From assembly GCF_021412625.1 (NCBI RefSeq), contig NZ_JAKCFI010000007.1, positions 248,001 to 312,000 on the forward strand: a DNA stretch of 64,000 nt. The letters run 5' to 3'. The DNA is from Myxococcus stipitatus. Its GTDB lineage: Bacteria; Myxococcota; Myxococcia; Myxococcales; Myxococcaceae. Of the stretch, positions 1-8,987 are shown piece by piece. Each line of letters starts with the position of its first letter. The stretch's first letter is position 1. A program made the translations under genes and the position numbers. The notes beneath the pieces are model-generated. The model was not told the DNA's origin and did not search any database. It was given only the letters and a program-made list of their open reading frames with translations.

Positions 1-336
1 ACGGAAGAAGTCCGGCAGCTTCAAGGCCTCGTCGCGGAACACGGGGACCAGGTACAGCACCGCCCCCACGAGCAGCAGCGTCCCGCCCACGAACACGAGC
101 GTGGTCCCCAGGGTCCGGTCCATGCCCCGCCGCTCCAGGGCCGTCACCATGGGGTTGAAGATGTAGGCCCCCGCCAACGCCAGGAGCACCGGCACCGCCA
201 CCCCGCCGAACACCGCGAGCAGCGCGAACACCAACCCGAGCGCCCCCACCATCACCGCGGCCCACCACAGGTCGATGCGACGGGCCGCCTCCTCACTCAA
301 ACCCACCTCCGGCGCCGGCCGGTCGGTCGCGGCCAC
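1..336 (-). CDS. AI-2E family transporter, N-terminal part (runs off the window)
   Basis: Only the first ~112 codons are inside the window; the rest lies before base 1. Read on the minus strand from a GTG at 336, the protein has a short polar head followed by a hydrophobic segment (LWWAAVMVGALGLVFALLAV), a second one (VAVPVLLALAGAYIFNP) and a third (LVFVGGTLLLVGAVLYLVP). The P-x-L-x-A-L-x-x-A-Y-x-x-x-P pattern after the first membrane span is typical of AI-2E/PerM (UPF0118) permeases, multi-pass inner-membrane proteins whose substrate is rarely known. The start is uncertain: an in-frame TTG at 300 (LSEEAARRID) is an alternative. The family assignment rests on the N-terminus alone. Confidence 0.65.
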   Translation of the reverse strand, partial: MAATDRPAPEVGLSEEAARRIDLWWAAVMVGALGLVFALLAVFGGVAVPVLLALAGAYIFNPMVTALERRGMDRTLGTTLVFVGGTLLLVGAVLYLVPVFRDEALKLPDFFR

Positions 337-656
337 CTCGCGAATCCGCCCCACTCCCGAGACAGCGTGCAGCGTGGACCCGGCGGCTCCGCTCTCGTCG
401 GGCCGAGGACTGACTTTCTTGCGGCGTGCGATGACCGTTCTCCTGTTGTCCTGCGCGTGCGTCCCGACTCTTCCAAGCCGCCCGGTCGCCTCTCGAAAGC
501 ACCGGAACGGCCCGCAAGCGCCACGTCCGCACGGGCCGTGTCGGACTACCTTCGCCCACCACTCCCCGTCATCTCAAGGGGACACGGGGAGGGTCGCCTG
601 CCCGGCGGCGAGGCGGGCCCTCGTCTCGGGAGCGCTTTCCTCCAGGCCCGATGGAT
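337..656. other. Non-coding gap with a hairpin
   Basis: 320 bases between the start of the permease gene and the end of the PEGA gene. I see no credible reading frame; the open frames here are arginine-rich GC artefacts. A perfect 8-bp inverted repeat (CTCCCCGT at 562-569, ACGGGGAG at 584-591) could end the PEGA transcript, although no T-run follows it. The permease promoter should also lie here but I cannot place it. Confidence 0.5.
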
Positions 657-1022
657 TCAGGGCGTGTTCCCACCCGGGGCGCTGATCGCGCGAAGCTCCA
701 CGGTGAGCCGGGCCCGGGCGCCGCTGGGCTCGTAGTACGTGGTGTACGGCCAGTACCCCTGCTTCTTCACCTCGATCTGATGCAGCCCCACGCCCAGACG
801 CAGCCCCCGAGGCGCGCCCGCGTAGTCGCGACACACGCCCTGGAGGACCCCATCCAGGTAGACCTCCGCGTCGTCCGGCACGCAGTTGAGCGCCACGTCG
901 CCGCTCGGACGCTCCGCGCTCGCCAGTCCCTCGCGCGCCCGGATGAGGGCCACCGGCTCCTGACTCCCCGCGCAGCCCGCCCCCGACACCACCCACGCCA
1001 ACACCACGAACCTCGAACGCAT
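657..1022 (-). CDS. PEGA-domain lipoprotein
   Basis: A 121-residue protein. The N-terminus (VLAWVVSGAGC) is a short hydrophobic stretch ending in a lipobox-like SGAGC, so the mature protein is probably lipid-anchored. Residues ~40-115 look like one PEGA domain, a small beta fold of surface proteins: VALNCVPDDAEVYLDGVLQG is the typical 'structural' start (V-x-P-x-x-A-x-V-x-x-D-G), and LHQIEVKKQGYWPYTTYY is the typical H-x-I-x-V-x-K-x-G-Y end. It lies 19 bp after the LPP20-like gene on the same strand, so the two are probably co-transcribed and may act together at the cell envelope. The specific function is unknown. Confidence 0.75.
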   Translation of the reverse strand: MRSRFVVLAWVVSGAGCAGSQEPVALIRAREGLASAERPSGDVALNCVPDDAEVYLDGVLQGVCRDYAGAPRGLRLGVGLHQIEVKKQGYWPYTTYYEPSGARARLTVELRAISAPGGNTP

Positions 1023-1041
1023 GCCGGGGATGCTCCCACCC

Positions 1042-1857
1042 TCACTGCAGGACGATGACGACGCGGCCCTCGGACAGGAAGCGCGTGTCGACCTCGCCGA
1101 GCGTCTTCACGTCATCCGCCGCGAGCACCAGGTCCGACCCCTTCGCGCCCGTGGCCTTCACCACCATGGGCTTCTCGCCCACCAGCGCGGCCCGCTTCGC
1201 GGCATCCAGGTCGTCGAACCACGCGGCCACTCCCGTCGAGCCCCGCGCCTGCGAAGGGAGCGCCGCCGCGCCATAGACGGCCTTGCCGGACGCATCCAGC
1301 AGTCGCGGCGCGAGCACGGGCTTCACCCCCAGCCCCCGCGCGTCCACCACGAGCCCCGTGTACTTCCGGGTGCCGGCGCCGTTGAACGCGATGACGGCCT
1401 CGGCGGAGGACTCCACCAGCGCCGCGGTGACGACGGCCAGCGGGACCTCCACGTCGAGCTCCACCCCACTGTCCGAAAAGAAACGCTTGGCGACGACCTT
1501 GTACCCGCGGATGGCCTCCTCGACCCGGAGGCGCACGTCGTCGCGAGCCATCTCGTCACCCACGCTGCGGTCCGCGCTCACATGCAACACGCGCACGCGC
1601 TCGAGCAGGGTGCGGTACGCATCCGCCTTCGCGGAGCGCTCGGCGCCGAGCCTCGCCTGGGAGGGATTGGCGGCCTTCAGGTCCGGGGCACCCGCGCCGG
1701 TCGCCCGGAGCACCTGTCCCTCCCAGTTCACTCCCGGCGTCGCCACCCGCCGGGGAGCCACCGCCGCGGACACGGGCTTCGAGGCCCGCGCCTCGCGCCC
1801 CTGGGCCAGCGCCGTCAGCGGCACCACCAGCAACAGCCCCCAACAGGAAGGCCTCAC
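1042..1857 (-). CDS. LPP20/FlgT-like exported protein
   Basis: I chose the GTG at 1857 because GGAGGAG lies just upstream and because it gives a clean signal peptide (VRPSCWGLLLVVPLTALAQ, cut after ALA-Q). An upstream in-frame start at 1890 would add a polar extension before it. The central part (~40-140: AERSAKADAYRTLLERVRVL, ... EEAIRGYKVVAKRFFSDSGVELDVEVPL) matches the pattern of the LPP20/FlgT-N fold: an A-x-x-x-A-R-A-like helix, a conserved 'GY' turn, then a beta strand with V-x-V-x-V-P-L. The C-terminal ~130 residues are unrecognised; they include a 'VVDARGLGVKPVLAPRLLD' segment also seen in such envelope proteins. It is upstream of and likely co-transcribed with the PEGA gene. Envelope role inferred. 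Confidence 0.7.
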   Translation of the reverse strand: MRPSCWGLLLVVPLTALAQGREARASKPVSAAVAPRRVATPGVNWEGQVLRATGAGAPDLKAANPSQARLGAERSAKADAYRTLLERVRVLHVSADRSVGDEMARDDVRLRVEEAIRGYKVVAKRFFSDSGVELDVEVPLAVVTAALVESSAEAVIAFNGAGTRKYTGLVVDARGLGVKPVLAPRLLDASGKAVYGAAALPSQARGSTGVAAWFDDLDAAKRAALVGEKPMVVKATGAKGSDLVLAADDVKTLGEVDTRFLSEGRVVIVLQ

Positions 1858-1979
1858 GAAACTCCTCCAGTCCGCACCCGAGTCCACCACGGGTCAACCC
1901 AGGACAGAACGGCGGCTCATTCAACGGGGCCGCCTCGAGAGAAGTCAAGGCATCCACCCGAAGGGGGCGATGCGTCGCG

Positions 1980-2327
1980 TCAGTTCTCGCTCGCCGGGCG
2001 GCCGTGCCGGTCGACGTACGCGTCGATCATCTTCCGGTGGCGCTCCGTCAGGAGCGTGAAGCGCACGCCCGAGCGCTCGCGCTTCGCGGAGGACAGCTCC
2101 ACCCACTCGCGGACGACCTCGCCCTCGGCGTAGATGATCTCCTCGGAGCCGGGGAGCTGGAACTGGAGCCCCACGCGCTTGGCGTCGTGCTGGGGTTCGA
2201 TCAACCGCGACAGGCTCACGCCCTCGGGGCTGATGTCCGCCGCGCGCGACATGTACGGCACGCCGCCCATGTACTTGTTCAGATAGATGTCGAGGGGCGC
2301 CCGCTTGGACTTCCGCTTGTCGCTCAT
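1980..2327 (-). CDS. PilZ-domain protein (c-di-GMP receptor candidate)
   Basis: A 115-residue single-domain protein. It shows the two signature motifs of PilZ domains: an RxxxR-type N-terminal motif (RKSKRAPLD, ~5-13) and a D/N-x-S-x-x-G motif (DISPEGVSL, ~31-39), followed by beta strands VGLQFQLPG, EIIYAEGEVVREW and SGVRFTLL. PilZ proteins bind cyclic di-GMP and adjust motility, polysaccharide export or transcription through a partner. In myxobacteria many stand-alone PilZ proteins bind through these motifs; this one keeps both arginines. GGAGG stands about 10 bases before the ATG. It is divergent from the FKBP gene and separated from it by ~250 bp. Confidence 0.9.
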   Translation of the reverse strand: MSDKRKSKRAPLDIYLNKYMGGVPYMSRAADISPEGVSLSRLIEPQHDAKRVGLQFQLPGSEEIIYAEGEVVREWVELSSAKRERSGVRFTLLTERHRKMIDAYVDRHGRPASEN

Positions 2328-2576
2328 CGCCGCGATACCTCCGCTGGGGGTGCAACAGGTTGCTCCGGGGTTGAAGCAACCTGGATGCAGGGTAGAGGCG
2401 CTCGTCGAAGTCGCAAGAAAACGACCCGCCCTCCCCTCCGCGGGTCCTCTCGCGTGCCCCCTCGTTGAATTCTTCCCGCGAGCCTGCGTGTCACCTGGCG
2501 CACCCGCGGGTCCAGTTCGCGCTGGGCGTCCCGCACCGCGGCCCTATAGTCCGCGGCCATGACGAAAGGTGGAAGC

Positions 2577-3287
2577 ATGCGAACGATGTGGACGGCGGCC
2601 CTCGTGCTGGCGCTCGGCGGCACGGCGGCCCAGGCGCAGGGCGTCGCGAAGAAGCCCGCGGACGCGGCGAAGGCCGCGCCCTCTCCCGACGAGCTGCCCG
2701 AGGAGGCGAAGACCATCTACGCCCTGGGGCTGAGCGTGGGAAAGGACCTGTCCCTCTTCGCGCTGACGCCCGAGGAGCTGCAGGTGCTCCAGCGGGGCAT
2801 CGCGGATGGAATCAGCGGCACCCCGTCCTCCATCGAACCGAAGGACTACGCGCCGAAGATCCAGGCCTTCGCGAAGTCGCGCCAGGCCCAGGCCGGTGAG
2901 GCCGCCCTCGCGCGCGCGGCCAAGGAGCCGGGCGCCGTGAAGCTCCCCTCCGGCGTCATCTACCGCGAGGTGTCCGCGGGCACCGGCAAGTCGCCCCGCG
3001 CGACGGACACGGTGAAGGTCCACTACGAGGGGCGGCTCGTGGACGGCACCGTGTTCGACACGTCCGCCAAGCGCGGCATCCCCGTGGAGTTCCCGCTCAA
3101 CGGCGTCATCCCCTGCTGGACCCAGGGCGTGGCGAAGATGAAGGTGGGCGGCAAGGCGAAGCTGACCTGCCCCGGCGCCACCGCCTATGGCGAGCGCCCG
3201 CCCCCGGGTTCGCGCATCCCGCCCAACGCCGTCCTCATCTTCGACGTGGAGCTGGTGGACATCCCCGGCGATACGTCCAAGCCGTAG
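2577..3287 (+). CDS. Exported FKBP-type peptidyl-prolyl isomerase
   Basis: The start at 2577 is preferred over the in-frame ATG at 2559 because AGGTGG precedes it and it begins a typical signal peptide (MRTMWTAALVLALGGTAAQA). Residues ~40-110 form the helical FKBP-N dimerisation region (LGLSVGKDLSLFALTPEELQ), and ~125-232 the FKBP catalytic domain: VKVHYEGRLVDGTVFDTS, the PVEFPLNGVIPCW active-site strand, and AYGERPPPGSRIPPNAVLIF. It should catalyse cis-trans isomerisation of proline bonds in proteins folding in the periplasm, like FkpA/Mip. Its length, ~236 residues, is normal for that family. A strong bidirectional hairpin follows. Confidence 0.93.
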   Translation: MRTMWTAALVLALGGTAAQAQGVAKKPADAAKAAPSPDELPEEAKTIYALGLSVGKDLSLFALTPEELQVLQRGIADGISGTPSSIEPKDYAPKIQAFAKSRQAQAGEAALARAAKEPGAVKLPSGVIYREVSAGTGKSPRATDTVKVHYEGRLVDGTVFDTSAKRGIPVEFPLNGVIPCWTQGVAKMKVGGKAKLTCPGATAYGERPPPGSRIPPNAVLIFDVELVDIPGDTSKP

Positions 3288-3295
3288 CCTCTCGC

Positions 3296-3342
3296 GGGAG
3301 GTGGCGTCGCGCCCCGCCTCGCGCGACGCCGCCCCGCCTCCC
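3296..3342. terminator. Bidirectional hairpin between convergent genes
   Basis: Perfect 9-bp stem GGCGTCGCG (3303-3311) / CGCGACGCC (3322-3330), with outer arms GGGAGG (3296-3301) and CCTCCC (3337-3342). It lies exactly between the stop codons of the FKBP gene and the convergent peptidase gene, so it probably ends both transcripts. There is no T-run. Confidence 0.6.
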
Positions 3343-3350
3343 GGGCGTCC

Positions 3351-5480
3351 CTACCGCTTCGCGCCACCCAGCGCGGCCTCGGTCGCCCGCAGCAACGGCT
3401 CCGCGCTCACCGGCGCCCCCGTGGCGTGCACCATCCACACGTCCGGCGTCACCGAGCCGAAGGTGGCCATGCGCTCGAACTCCGCGCCCAGCGGGCCCTT
3501 GCGCGAGAGCTGCTCCTCGATCTGGAACGCGATGAGGTGGCCGAGCGGGTAGTCCGGCAGATACAGCGGATAGCTGATCATGTGGCTATAGACGGCCAGC
3601 AGCGGGGTCCCCTCGCCGCCCAGCACCGGCGCGAAGTAGCGGTTCCACACGTCGCGGGAGATGGCCACCACGGCCTCGCGCAGCTCGGCGGGCGTGGCCT
3701 CCGGATGCGCGTACATCCAGTGCCACACGGCCATGTCCACCAACGCGATGCCAGAGCGCTCCCACGCCTGCCAGAACTCGCTCAGCACCCGCTCCCGCTC
3801 ACGGGTCGCGTCCGGCTTGCCCAGCCCCAGCAGCTCCAGGTCCCGCGCCTGGAACACGAAGGCGAGCGCCTCCGTGAACGCGTTGTTCGGCACGCCCGCC
3901 AGCAGCGTGTGGTCCACGCCGTAGAGGCTGAACACCTGCTCCACGTTGTGACCCAGCTCGTGGACCGCGATGTTGTAGCCCTTGTAGTCCATGCCGCCCT
4001 TCTCGACGCGCGTGCGCAGGCGGGGGAAGTCGCCGCGACGGCCCGCGGGCTGCGCGTGCCCCGCGCCGCGCGAGGCATCCACACGGATGTGCGCCGCGAG
4101 CCAGTCCGCCTTCTCCCCCGTGAACCCGATGCCTCGAAGGATGCGCGGCAGGTCCTTGGCGAAGGCCTCCGCCGTCGGGTAGCGCTTGCGGGTGAGCGCA
4201 TCCAGCTCCGCCTCCGGCCGCTTCCCTCCGGGCCTGAAGCCCGGATACCAGAGGTCCTGCGGCTCCAGCTTCCGCCCCAGCCGGGATTCGATCTCCCGCG
4301 CGACGCGCGGCACCAGCGGCGACTCCAGCACCTGCGTCAGCAGCGCCTTCACCCGCTCCTCGGAGAGCTCGCGCCCCAGGTCGAACGCGCGCGCGATGCG
4401 CGTGGGCGCCACCGGCACGTACGGGTCCGCCTTGCGCGCCGCCTGGAAGATGGCGAGCAGCCGCGCATACCGCGTATCCGGCTCCCGCGTCGCGTCCGCC
4501 TTCGCCTCGCGCGCTGGCGCGTCCGCCTCCACCGACTCCGCGGGGGCCATTGTCACCGCGTTGGTGAACGGGTTCCAGTCCAGCCTCGGGTTGTCGATGA
4601 CCGCCGCCGGAATCGTCTGGGTGATGATGCGGTCCATCACCTGGACGATCATCCGCTGCTTCTCCAGCCCCCGCGGGTCCGCGTAGTCCGCCTTCAACTC
4701 GTCGCGCAGGTTCCAGTGACTGATGAGGCGCATCCCCTTGGGGAAGAGGCGCTCGCCGCGCGCGTCCACCAGGTGGTGCATCCACACGTTGTACTCGGCG
4801 ATGTAGAGGTTCGCCGCCGCCACCTCGCGCGAGGACTCCTGTTCGATCTCCGCCGGCACGCGCCGGTTGAAGCGCCCCGCCAGCCGCGCCTCCGCCCACT
4901 GCCGCCGCGTCCACGTCGGCCCCCGCGCCTCGCGCTCGGCCAGCGTGGTGAGCGGGAAGTTGAGCAGCACCACGAAGCCGACCTTCGCCCGGAACAGGTC
5001 GTCCGTGACGTGCGCGGACGGATCATACGCCGCCACCAGCGACTCCACCGGCAACAGCGGCCCCAGGTCGAGGTCCGTGTACCACTGCGCCTCGCGCCCC
5101 AGCTCGACCATGTGCCCGTCGAGCTGTTCGAACAACCGCTCCAGCCGGGCGAACGTCGCGTCGAGGAGCCGGGGCTCCGACACGAACTGCTCACGCACGA
5201 AGGCCGCGACATCCCCATCCTCGGGGCGCCACTGCGCCAGCACCTGCGAGACGCCACGCGCGATGCGCGCGCGCTGGGCCTCGCCATGCTTCGCGACCAG
5301 CTCCGCCTCTAGCGCCGCGACATCCACCGAAGCCTTCATAACCAGCGCCTCCCCACTCGGAGCCCCCACCTCCCGACGCGCCGCCACGGGCGCCTCCGCC
5401 ACGGGCGACCTGGGCGCGGAGGCGCATCCCAGGGACAAGAGCAACGGCCATGCACGAGAGAAGGACGGGAGTGACGACAC
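3351..5480 (-). CDS. HExxH zinc metallopeptidase, lipoprotein
   Basis: The start is the GTG at 5480: GGAG stands 5-6 bases upstream, and the resulting N-terminus (VSSLPSFSRAWPLLLSLGC) is a lipoprotein signal with lipobox LSLGC. The longer frame to 5534 would run through the terminator of the cold-shock gene. About 709 residues. A zinc-binding HELGH motif lies near residue 505 (YNIAVHELGHNVEQVFSLYG), and NNAFTEALAFVFQ ~35 residues later could supply the third, glutamate ligand, as in gluzincins. The large N-terminal part is helical and charged. I do not recognise a named peptidase family. Probably an envelope or surface peptidase; substrate unknown. Confidence 0.8.
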   Translation of the reverse strand: MSSLPSFSRAWPLLLSLGCASAPRSPVAEAPVAARREVGAPSGEALVMKASVDVAALEAELVAKHGEAQRARIARGVSQVLAQWRPEDGDVAAFVREQFVSEPRLLDATFARLERLFEQLDGHMVELGREAQWYTDLDLGPLLPVESLVAAYDPSAHVTDDLFRAKVGFVVLLNFPLTTLAEREARGPTWTRRQWAEARLAGRFNRRVPAEIEQESSREVAAANLYIAEYNVWMHHLVDARGERLFPKGMRLISHWNLRDELKADYADPRGLEKQRMIVQVMDRIITQTIPAAVIDNPRLDWNPFTNAVTMAPAESVEADAPAREAKADATREPDTRYARLLAIFQAARKADPYVPVAPTRIARAFDLGRELSEERVKALLTQVLESPLVPRVAREIESRLGRKLEPQDLWYPGFRPGGKRPEAELDALTRKRYPTAEAFAKDLPRILRGIGFTGEKADWLAAHIRVDASRGAGHAQPAGRRGDFPRLRTRVEKGGMDYKGYNIAVHELGHNVEQVFSLYGVDHTLLAGVPNNAFTEALAFVFQARDLELLGLGKPDATRERERVLSEFWQAWERSGIALVDMAVWHWMYAHPEATPAELREAVVAISRDVWNRYFAPVLGGEGTPLLAVYSHMISYPLYLPDYPLGHLIAFQIEEQLSRKGPLGAEFERMATFGSVTPDVWMVHATGAPVSAEPLLRATEAALGGAKR

Positions 5481-5489
5481 GGGAGCTCC

Positions 5490-5531
5490 AAAAAGCACGA
5501 AGGGCCCGACCCTCGTGGAAGGCCGGACCCT
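5490..5531 (-). terminator. Rho-independent terminator of the cold-shock gene
   Basis: On the minus strand AGGGTCCGGCC can pair over 11 positions, two of them G-U, with GGTCGGGCCCT (plus-strand arms 5501-5511 and 5521-5531), and a run of five T follows (plus-strand A at 5490-5494). It sits ~40 bp after the cold-shock stop codon. Confidence 0.8.
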
Positions 5532-5569
5532 CATGATGCATACAGGAAGTCGTACGAACGACGCTCAGC

Positions 5570-5773
5570 TCAGGCCGCGCGGACGTTCTGCGCCTGCAGG
5601 CCCTTGGGACCGCGGGTCACCTCGAACTCCACCTTCTGGCCTTCCTGCAGGGTGCGGAACCCATCCATGTTGATGGCGGTGTGGTGGCAGAACACGTCCT
5701 CGCCGCCGCCGTCCTGGGTGATGAATCCGAAACCCTTCGCATCGTTGAACCACTTCACGGTACCAGTAGCCAT
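5570..5773 (-). CDS. Cold-shock protein (CSD, CspA family)
   Basis: A 67-residue single cold-shock domain starting [18 protein letters not shown]. The RNA-binding motifs are plain: RNP1 as KGFGFI (~16-21) and RNP2 as DVFCHHTAI (~28-36), where the usual VFVHH valine is replaced by cysteine. Such proteins bind single-stranded RNA and melt secondary structure, acting as RNA chaperones or antiterminators. The in-frame ATG at 5824 would add an unlikely charged head; the ATG at 5773 gives the canonical length and follows an A/G-rich AAGAAGAAAG stretch. Flanked by a terminator on each side, it is probably a single-gene transcript. Confidence 0.95.
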   Translation of the reverse strand: MATGTVKWFNDAKGFGFITQDGGGEDVFCHHTAINMDGFRTLQEGQKVEFEVTRGPKGLQAQNVRAA

Positions 5774-5803
5774 TTGCTTTCTTCTTCTTTCGTCACGGAC
5801 GCG

Positions 5804-5849
5804 AAAATCCGCCGTCCGGTCCAACCGAGCGAACCCTTTCGGACGGCGG
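5804..5849 (-). terminator. Terminator hairpin between M2 peptidase and cold-shock genes
   Basis: Perfect 10-bp stem CCGCCGTCCG (5809-5818) / CGGACGGCGG (5840-5849) with a 21-base loop, followed on the minus strand by ATTTTCG. It most simply ends the M2 peptidase transcript; it could instead lie in the cold-shock 5' leader and act there. Confidence 0.6.
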
Positions 5850-5891
5850 GAAACGTACTCGCCCCCGTGACGTCATGTCTACTCCTGAGAA

Positions 5892-7724
5892 CTACCAGCC
5901 GCACTTCTGGCCCTTGTTCTGGGCCTGGAGCCACGTGCGCAGCGGGCTGAAATAGTCCAGCAGGGGCGTCGCATCCATCTGCCGGGTGCCCGTCACCACC
6001 TGGAGCGCGTCCGGCCAGGGCTTGCTCGCGCCCAGCTCCAGCATGGCCTGGAGCTTCTTGCCGGCCTCCTTGTTCCCGTAGATGGAGCACTCGTGCAGGG
6101 GGCCCTTGTGACCCGCCGCCTCGCACAGCGCCTTGTGGAACTGGAACTGGAGGATGCGCGCGAGGAAGTAGCGCGTGTACGGCACGTTCGCGGGGACGTG
6201 GTACTTGGCGCCCGGGTCGAAGTCCTGCTCGGTGCGGGCCACCGGCGCGGCCACGCCCTGGTACTTCTCCCGCAGCGTCCACCAGGACTTGTTGTAGTCC
6301 GCCGGCTTCACGCGCCCGGAGAACACCTCCCAGCGCCACTGGTCCACCAGCAGGCCGAACGGCAGGAACGCCACCTTCTCCAGCGCGTCCTTCAGCTGGA
6401 GGTTGATGAGGTTCTTGTCGTTCTTCGCCACCTCCTTCAGCAGGCCCACCTGCTGGAGATAGGCCGGGGTGATGGACAGGGTGAGCGCGTCACCGATGGC
6501 TTCGTGGAAGCCGTCGTTCGCGCCGGCCTGATAGAGGACAGGCAGGTTGTAATAGTACGTGTAGTAGTAGTTGTGACCCAGTTCGTGGTGGATGGTGACG
6601 AGGTCCTCCTCGGTGGGCTTGATGCACATCTTGATGCGCAGGTCGTTCTCGTACGTCACGTCCCAGGCGCTGGCGTGACAGACGACGTCGCGATCCCTCG
6701 GCTTGGTGAACTGGGAGCGCTCGAAGAAGGTGTCGGGCAGGGGCTTGAGGCCCAGGGACGTGAAGAACTTCTCGCCCAGGCGCACCATCTTCAGCGCGTC
6801 GTAGTTCTGCTTCTTCAGCTCGGAGTCGACGTCCAGGCTGGCCTGGCCCGGGAACGGCTCGACGAGCGGGTAGATGTTGTTCCACTCCTGGGCCCACATG
6901 TTGCCCAGCAGGTGCGCGGGGATGGCCTTGCCGGCGGGCACCTTCGCCTCGCCATACTGCTTCGCCAGCCGGCCGCGCACGTAGCAGTGCAGGTCGTCAT
7001 ACAGCGGCTTGACCTGCCCCCACAGGCGCTGGGCCTCCTTCTCGAAGTCGGCGGGCGGCATGTCGTAGCCGGAGCGCCACAGGGTGCCCAGGTCGTTGAA
7101 GCCGATGTCCTTCGCGCCGTCGTTGGAGATGGTCACGAGCTGCTCGTACAGCGGGCGCATGGGACGGGAGATGGCGTGCCAGCCCCGCCACGCGTCCAGC
7201 AGCGCGTCGTAGTCGCGGCTCTCCGCCATGACGTCCGACAGCTCCTCGAGGTCGCGGCACTTCCCCTTGCCGTCGGCGCCACAGTACTTGCCCTTGCCGT
7301 AGAGGCCCTCGAGCTTCGCGGCGACGGACGCGAGCTGCGCGCGCTTCTGCGGGTCCGAGGGCGCGGGCAGCGCCTGCGACACCCGCAGCAGGTGCAGCAT
7401 GCGCGCGGTGTCGGCGTCGAGCTTCAGGCCGTCGAAGCGGCGCGAGTCCTTGATGGCGCCGTTGACGTAGCCCAGCACCTCCTCGTTGACATAGGCGGCG
7501 TTCCGTTCGGTGTCGTCGGTGATGTACGTGGACTTGATCCACTCGGCGGTGGCCTGCTTCGTCCACAACCGCTTGAGGTCCGCGTTGAGCTTCTCGACGA
7601 ACTTCTTCGCGTCCGCGGAGGTGGGCTTGGCGGCGCTCTGCTGGGCGAGGCCCGGAGCGGCGGTCAACACCATGGCCGCGAGGGCCGAGCGCAGCAGGGA
7701 CTGCGAAAGTCGGGTCCGGTTCAT
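5892..7724 (-). CDS. M2 family peptidyl-dipeptidase (ACE-like)
   Basis: The frame stays open far upstream to 11540, but the gene starts at the ATG at 7724, where a signal peptide begins ([20 protein letters not shown]). About 610 residues, the normal length of a bacterial M2 peptidase. The active site is clear: [13 protein letters not shown] near residue 380, followed by [16 protein letters not shown], which supplies the third zinc ligand (Glu in the FHEAIGD motif). In angiotensin-converting enzyme the matching segments are HHEMGH and PGFHEAIGD. It should remove dipeptides from the C-termini of peptides in the periplasm or outside the cell, fitting a proteolytic, predatory lifestyle. Confidence 0.95.
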   Translation of the reverse strand: MNRTRLSQSLLRSALAAMVLTAAPGLAQQSAAKPTSADAKKFVEKLNADLKRLWTKQATAEWIKSTYITDDTERNAAYVNEEVLGYVNGAIKDSRRFDGLKLDADTARMLHLLRVSQALPAPSDPQKRAQLASVAAKLEGLYGKGKYCGADGKGKCRDLEELSDVMAESRDYDALLDAWRGWHAISRPMRPLYEQLVTISNDGAKDIGFNDLGTLWRSGYDMPPADFEKEAQRLWGQVKPLYDDLHCYVRGRLAKQYGEAKVPAGKAIPAHLLGNMWAQEWNNIYPLVEPFPGQASLDVDSELKKQNYDALKMVRLGEKFFTSLGLKPLPDTFFERSQFTKPRDRDVVCHASAWDVTYENDLRIKMCIKPTEEDLVTIHHELGHNYYYTYYYNLPVLYQAGANDGFHEAIGDALTLSITPAYLQQVGLLKEVAKNDKNLINLQLKDALEKVAFLPFGLLVDQWRWEVFSGRVKPADYNKSWWTLREKYQGVAAPVARTEQDFDPGAKYHVPANVPYTRYFLARILQFQFHKALCEAAGHKGPLHECSIYGNKEAGKKLQAMLELGASKPWPDALQVVTGTRQMDATPLLDYFSPLRTWLQAQNKGQKCGW

Positions 7725-7907
7725 GGGGTCGGACCCTAGAGGAACCGCCGTCCGATGACACCCCGAAACGCACCCCTGGGTCGCCCGTGGACGCTCCGCC
7801 ACGGCCCACCTCCCAGGTGACGCGACGCGAAAGCCGGGCCGAGGGGCGACCAGGCACCACCGGCCGAGGCATCCCCCTCCCCCGCCCCGCGTTACATCAC
7901 TCCCGTC

Positions 7908-8987
7908 ATGTTGCTCGGACACCCCCAGCCCCCGGCGTGGCCCGCCTCCCGGGACGCGCTCGCCGACGCCCGCCGCTTCCTGACGGCGCTGCGGGGGCGG
8001 CGCGTCCTCGTGGTCCCCGCGCCGGACGCGGACGGACTCGCCTCCGCCGTCCTCGTGGTCCGCGCCCTCGAGGCCGTGGGCGCACACGGCGCCGTGCGTG
8101 TACCGGGCAAGGGAGAGCAGGCCCACCCGTCGCCTCTCCTGGAGCGAGTGAGGCGCGCGAACCCGGACGCCCTCGTGCTCCTGGGGATGGGCGACCTGAG
8201 GGAGGAGGCCGCCCCCGGCGCTCCCACGCTGTTGGTGGAGCGCGCCGCCACTTCCGCGCCCCCGCCATCGACCCTCGTCCTCGCGTCGACCGGGGATGGG
8301 TCCGCCGTCAGCACGAGCCTGTTGACCCTGGCCCTCGTCGAACCCCTGGTGACGCCCGCGCCGCTGGAGTGGCTCGTGGCCGTGGGCACCGTCGCGGCGC
8401 TCGGCGCCGAGGCCCCCGTGCCCTTCCTCGAGGACGCGCTGCGCCGGGCTCGGCGGAAAGCGGTGACGGAGACGGTGGCCCTGGTGAACGCGGCGCGCCG
8501 CTCCTCCCGCTTCCTGGCGGCCCGGGCCCAGGAGGTCCTGCTCCGCGCTCGCAGCGCGCGGGACATCGCCGAGGGGCAGGTCGCCGGCGTCGAGGAGTTG
8601 CGCGACTGCCGCGTCGAGGTCCGGCGCGAGGTGGAGCGCTGCGCGCGCACGCCTCCACGAATCGCCCCACGCGCCGCGCTGCTGCTCTTCAGTTCCGAGG
8701 CCCAGGTGCATCCCCTGGTCGCCCGGCGCTGGGAGTCGCGACTGCCCGGTCAGGTCGTGCTCGCCGCCAACACGGGCTATCTCCCGGGGCGGGTGGACTT
8801 CGCCTTGCGCGGCCCTCCCAGTCCGGAGGTCGACGCGCTCCTGCGAGCGCAGGGCGCACCGCCCATGGCCGCGCATCCCCCCGGAGGCAGCCTCCCCCAG
8901 CCCGACTTCCTCCGGCTCGCGGAGGGCCTGGGGTTCCGGGGGCTGCGACTCGCGGACACGGAGCGGCGCGGCGCCTTCCCCGGCTGA
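7908..8987 (+). CDS. DHH/DHHA1-family phosphoesterase-like protein, probably degenerate
   Basis: A 359-residue protein. It resembles RecJ-like DHH proteins: motif I appears as PAPDADGLASAVLVVRAL (~37-54), close to the D-x-D-G-x-x-S/A of active enzymes, and a DHHA1-like end carries VVLAANTGYLPGRVDFALRG and PMAAHPPGGSLP, recalling the R-x-S and G-G-H-x-x-A-G motifs. No DHH triad is visible, and the place of the G-T-I-A-D motif reads AVGTVAALGA without aspartate. So it is perhaps an inactive or single-strand-nucleic-acid-binding relative. The TGATG overlap with the next gene indicates translational coupling. Confidence 0.6.
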   Translation: MLLGHPQPPAWPASRDALADARRFLTALRGRRVLVVPAPDADGLASAVLVVRALEAVGAHGAVRVPGKGEQAHPSPLLERVRRANPDALVLLGMGDLREEAAPGAPTLLVERAATSAPPPSTLVLASTGDGSAVSTSLLTLALVEPLVTPAPLEWLVAVGTVAALGAEAPVPFLEDALRRARRKAVTETVALVNAARRSSRFLAARAQEVLLRARSARDIAEGQVAGVEELRDCRVEVRREVERCARTPPRIAPRAALLLFSSEAQVHPLVARRWESRLPGQVVLAANTGYLPGRVDFALRGPPSPEVDALLRAQGAPPMAAHPPGGSLPQPDFLRLAEGLGFRGLRLADTERRGAFPG

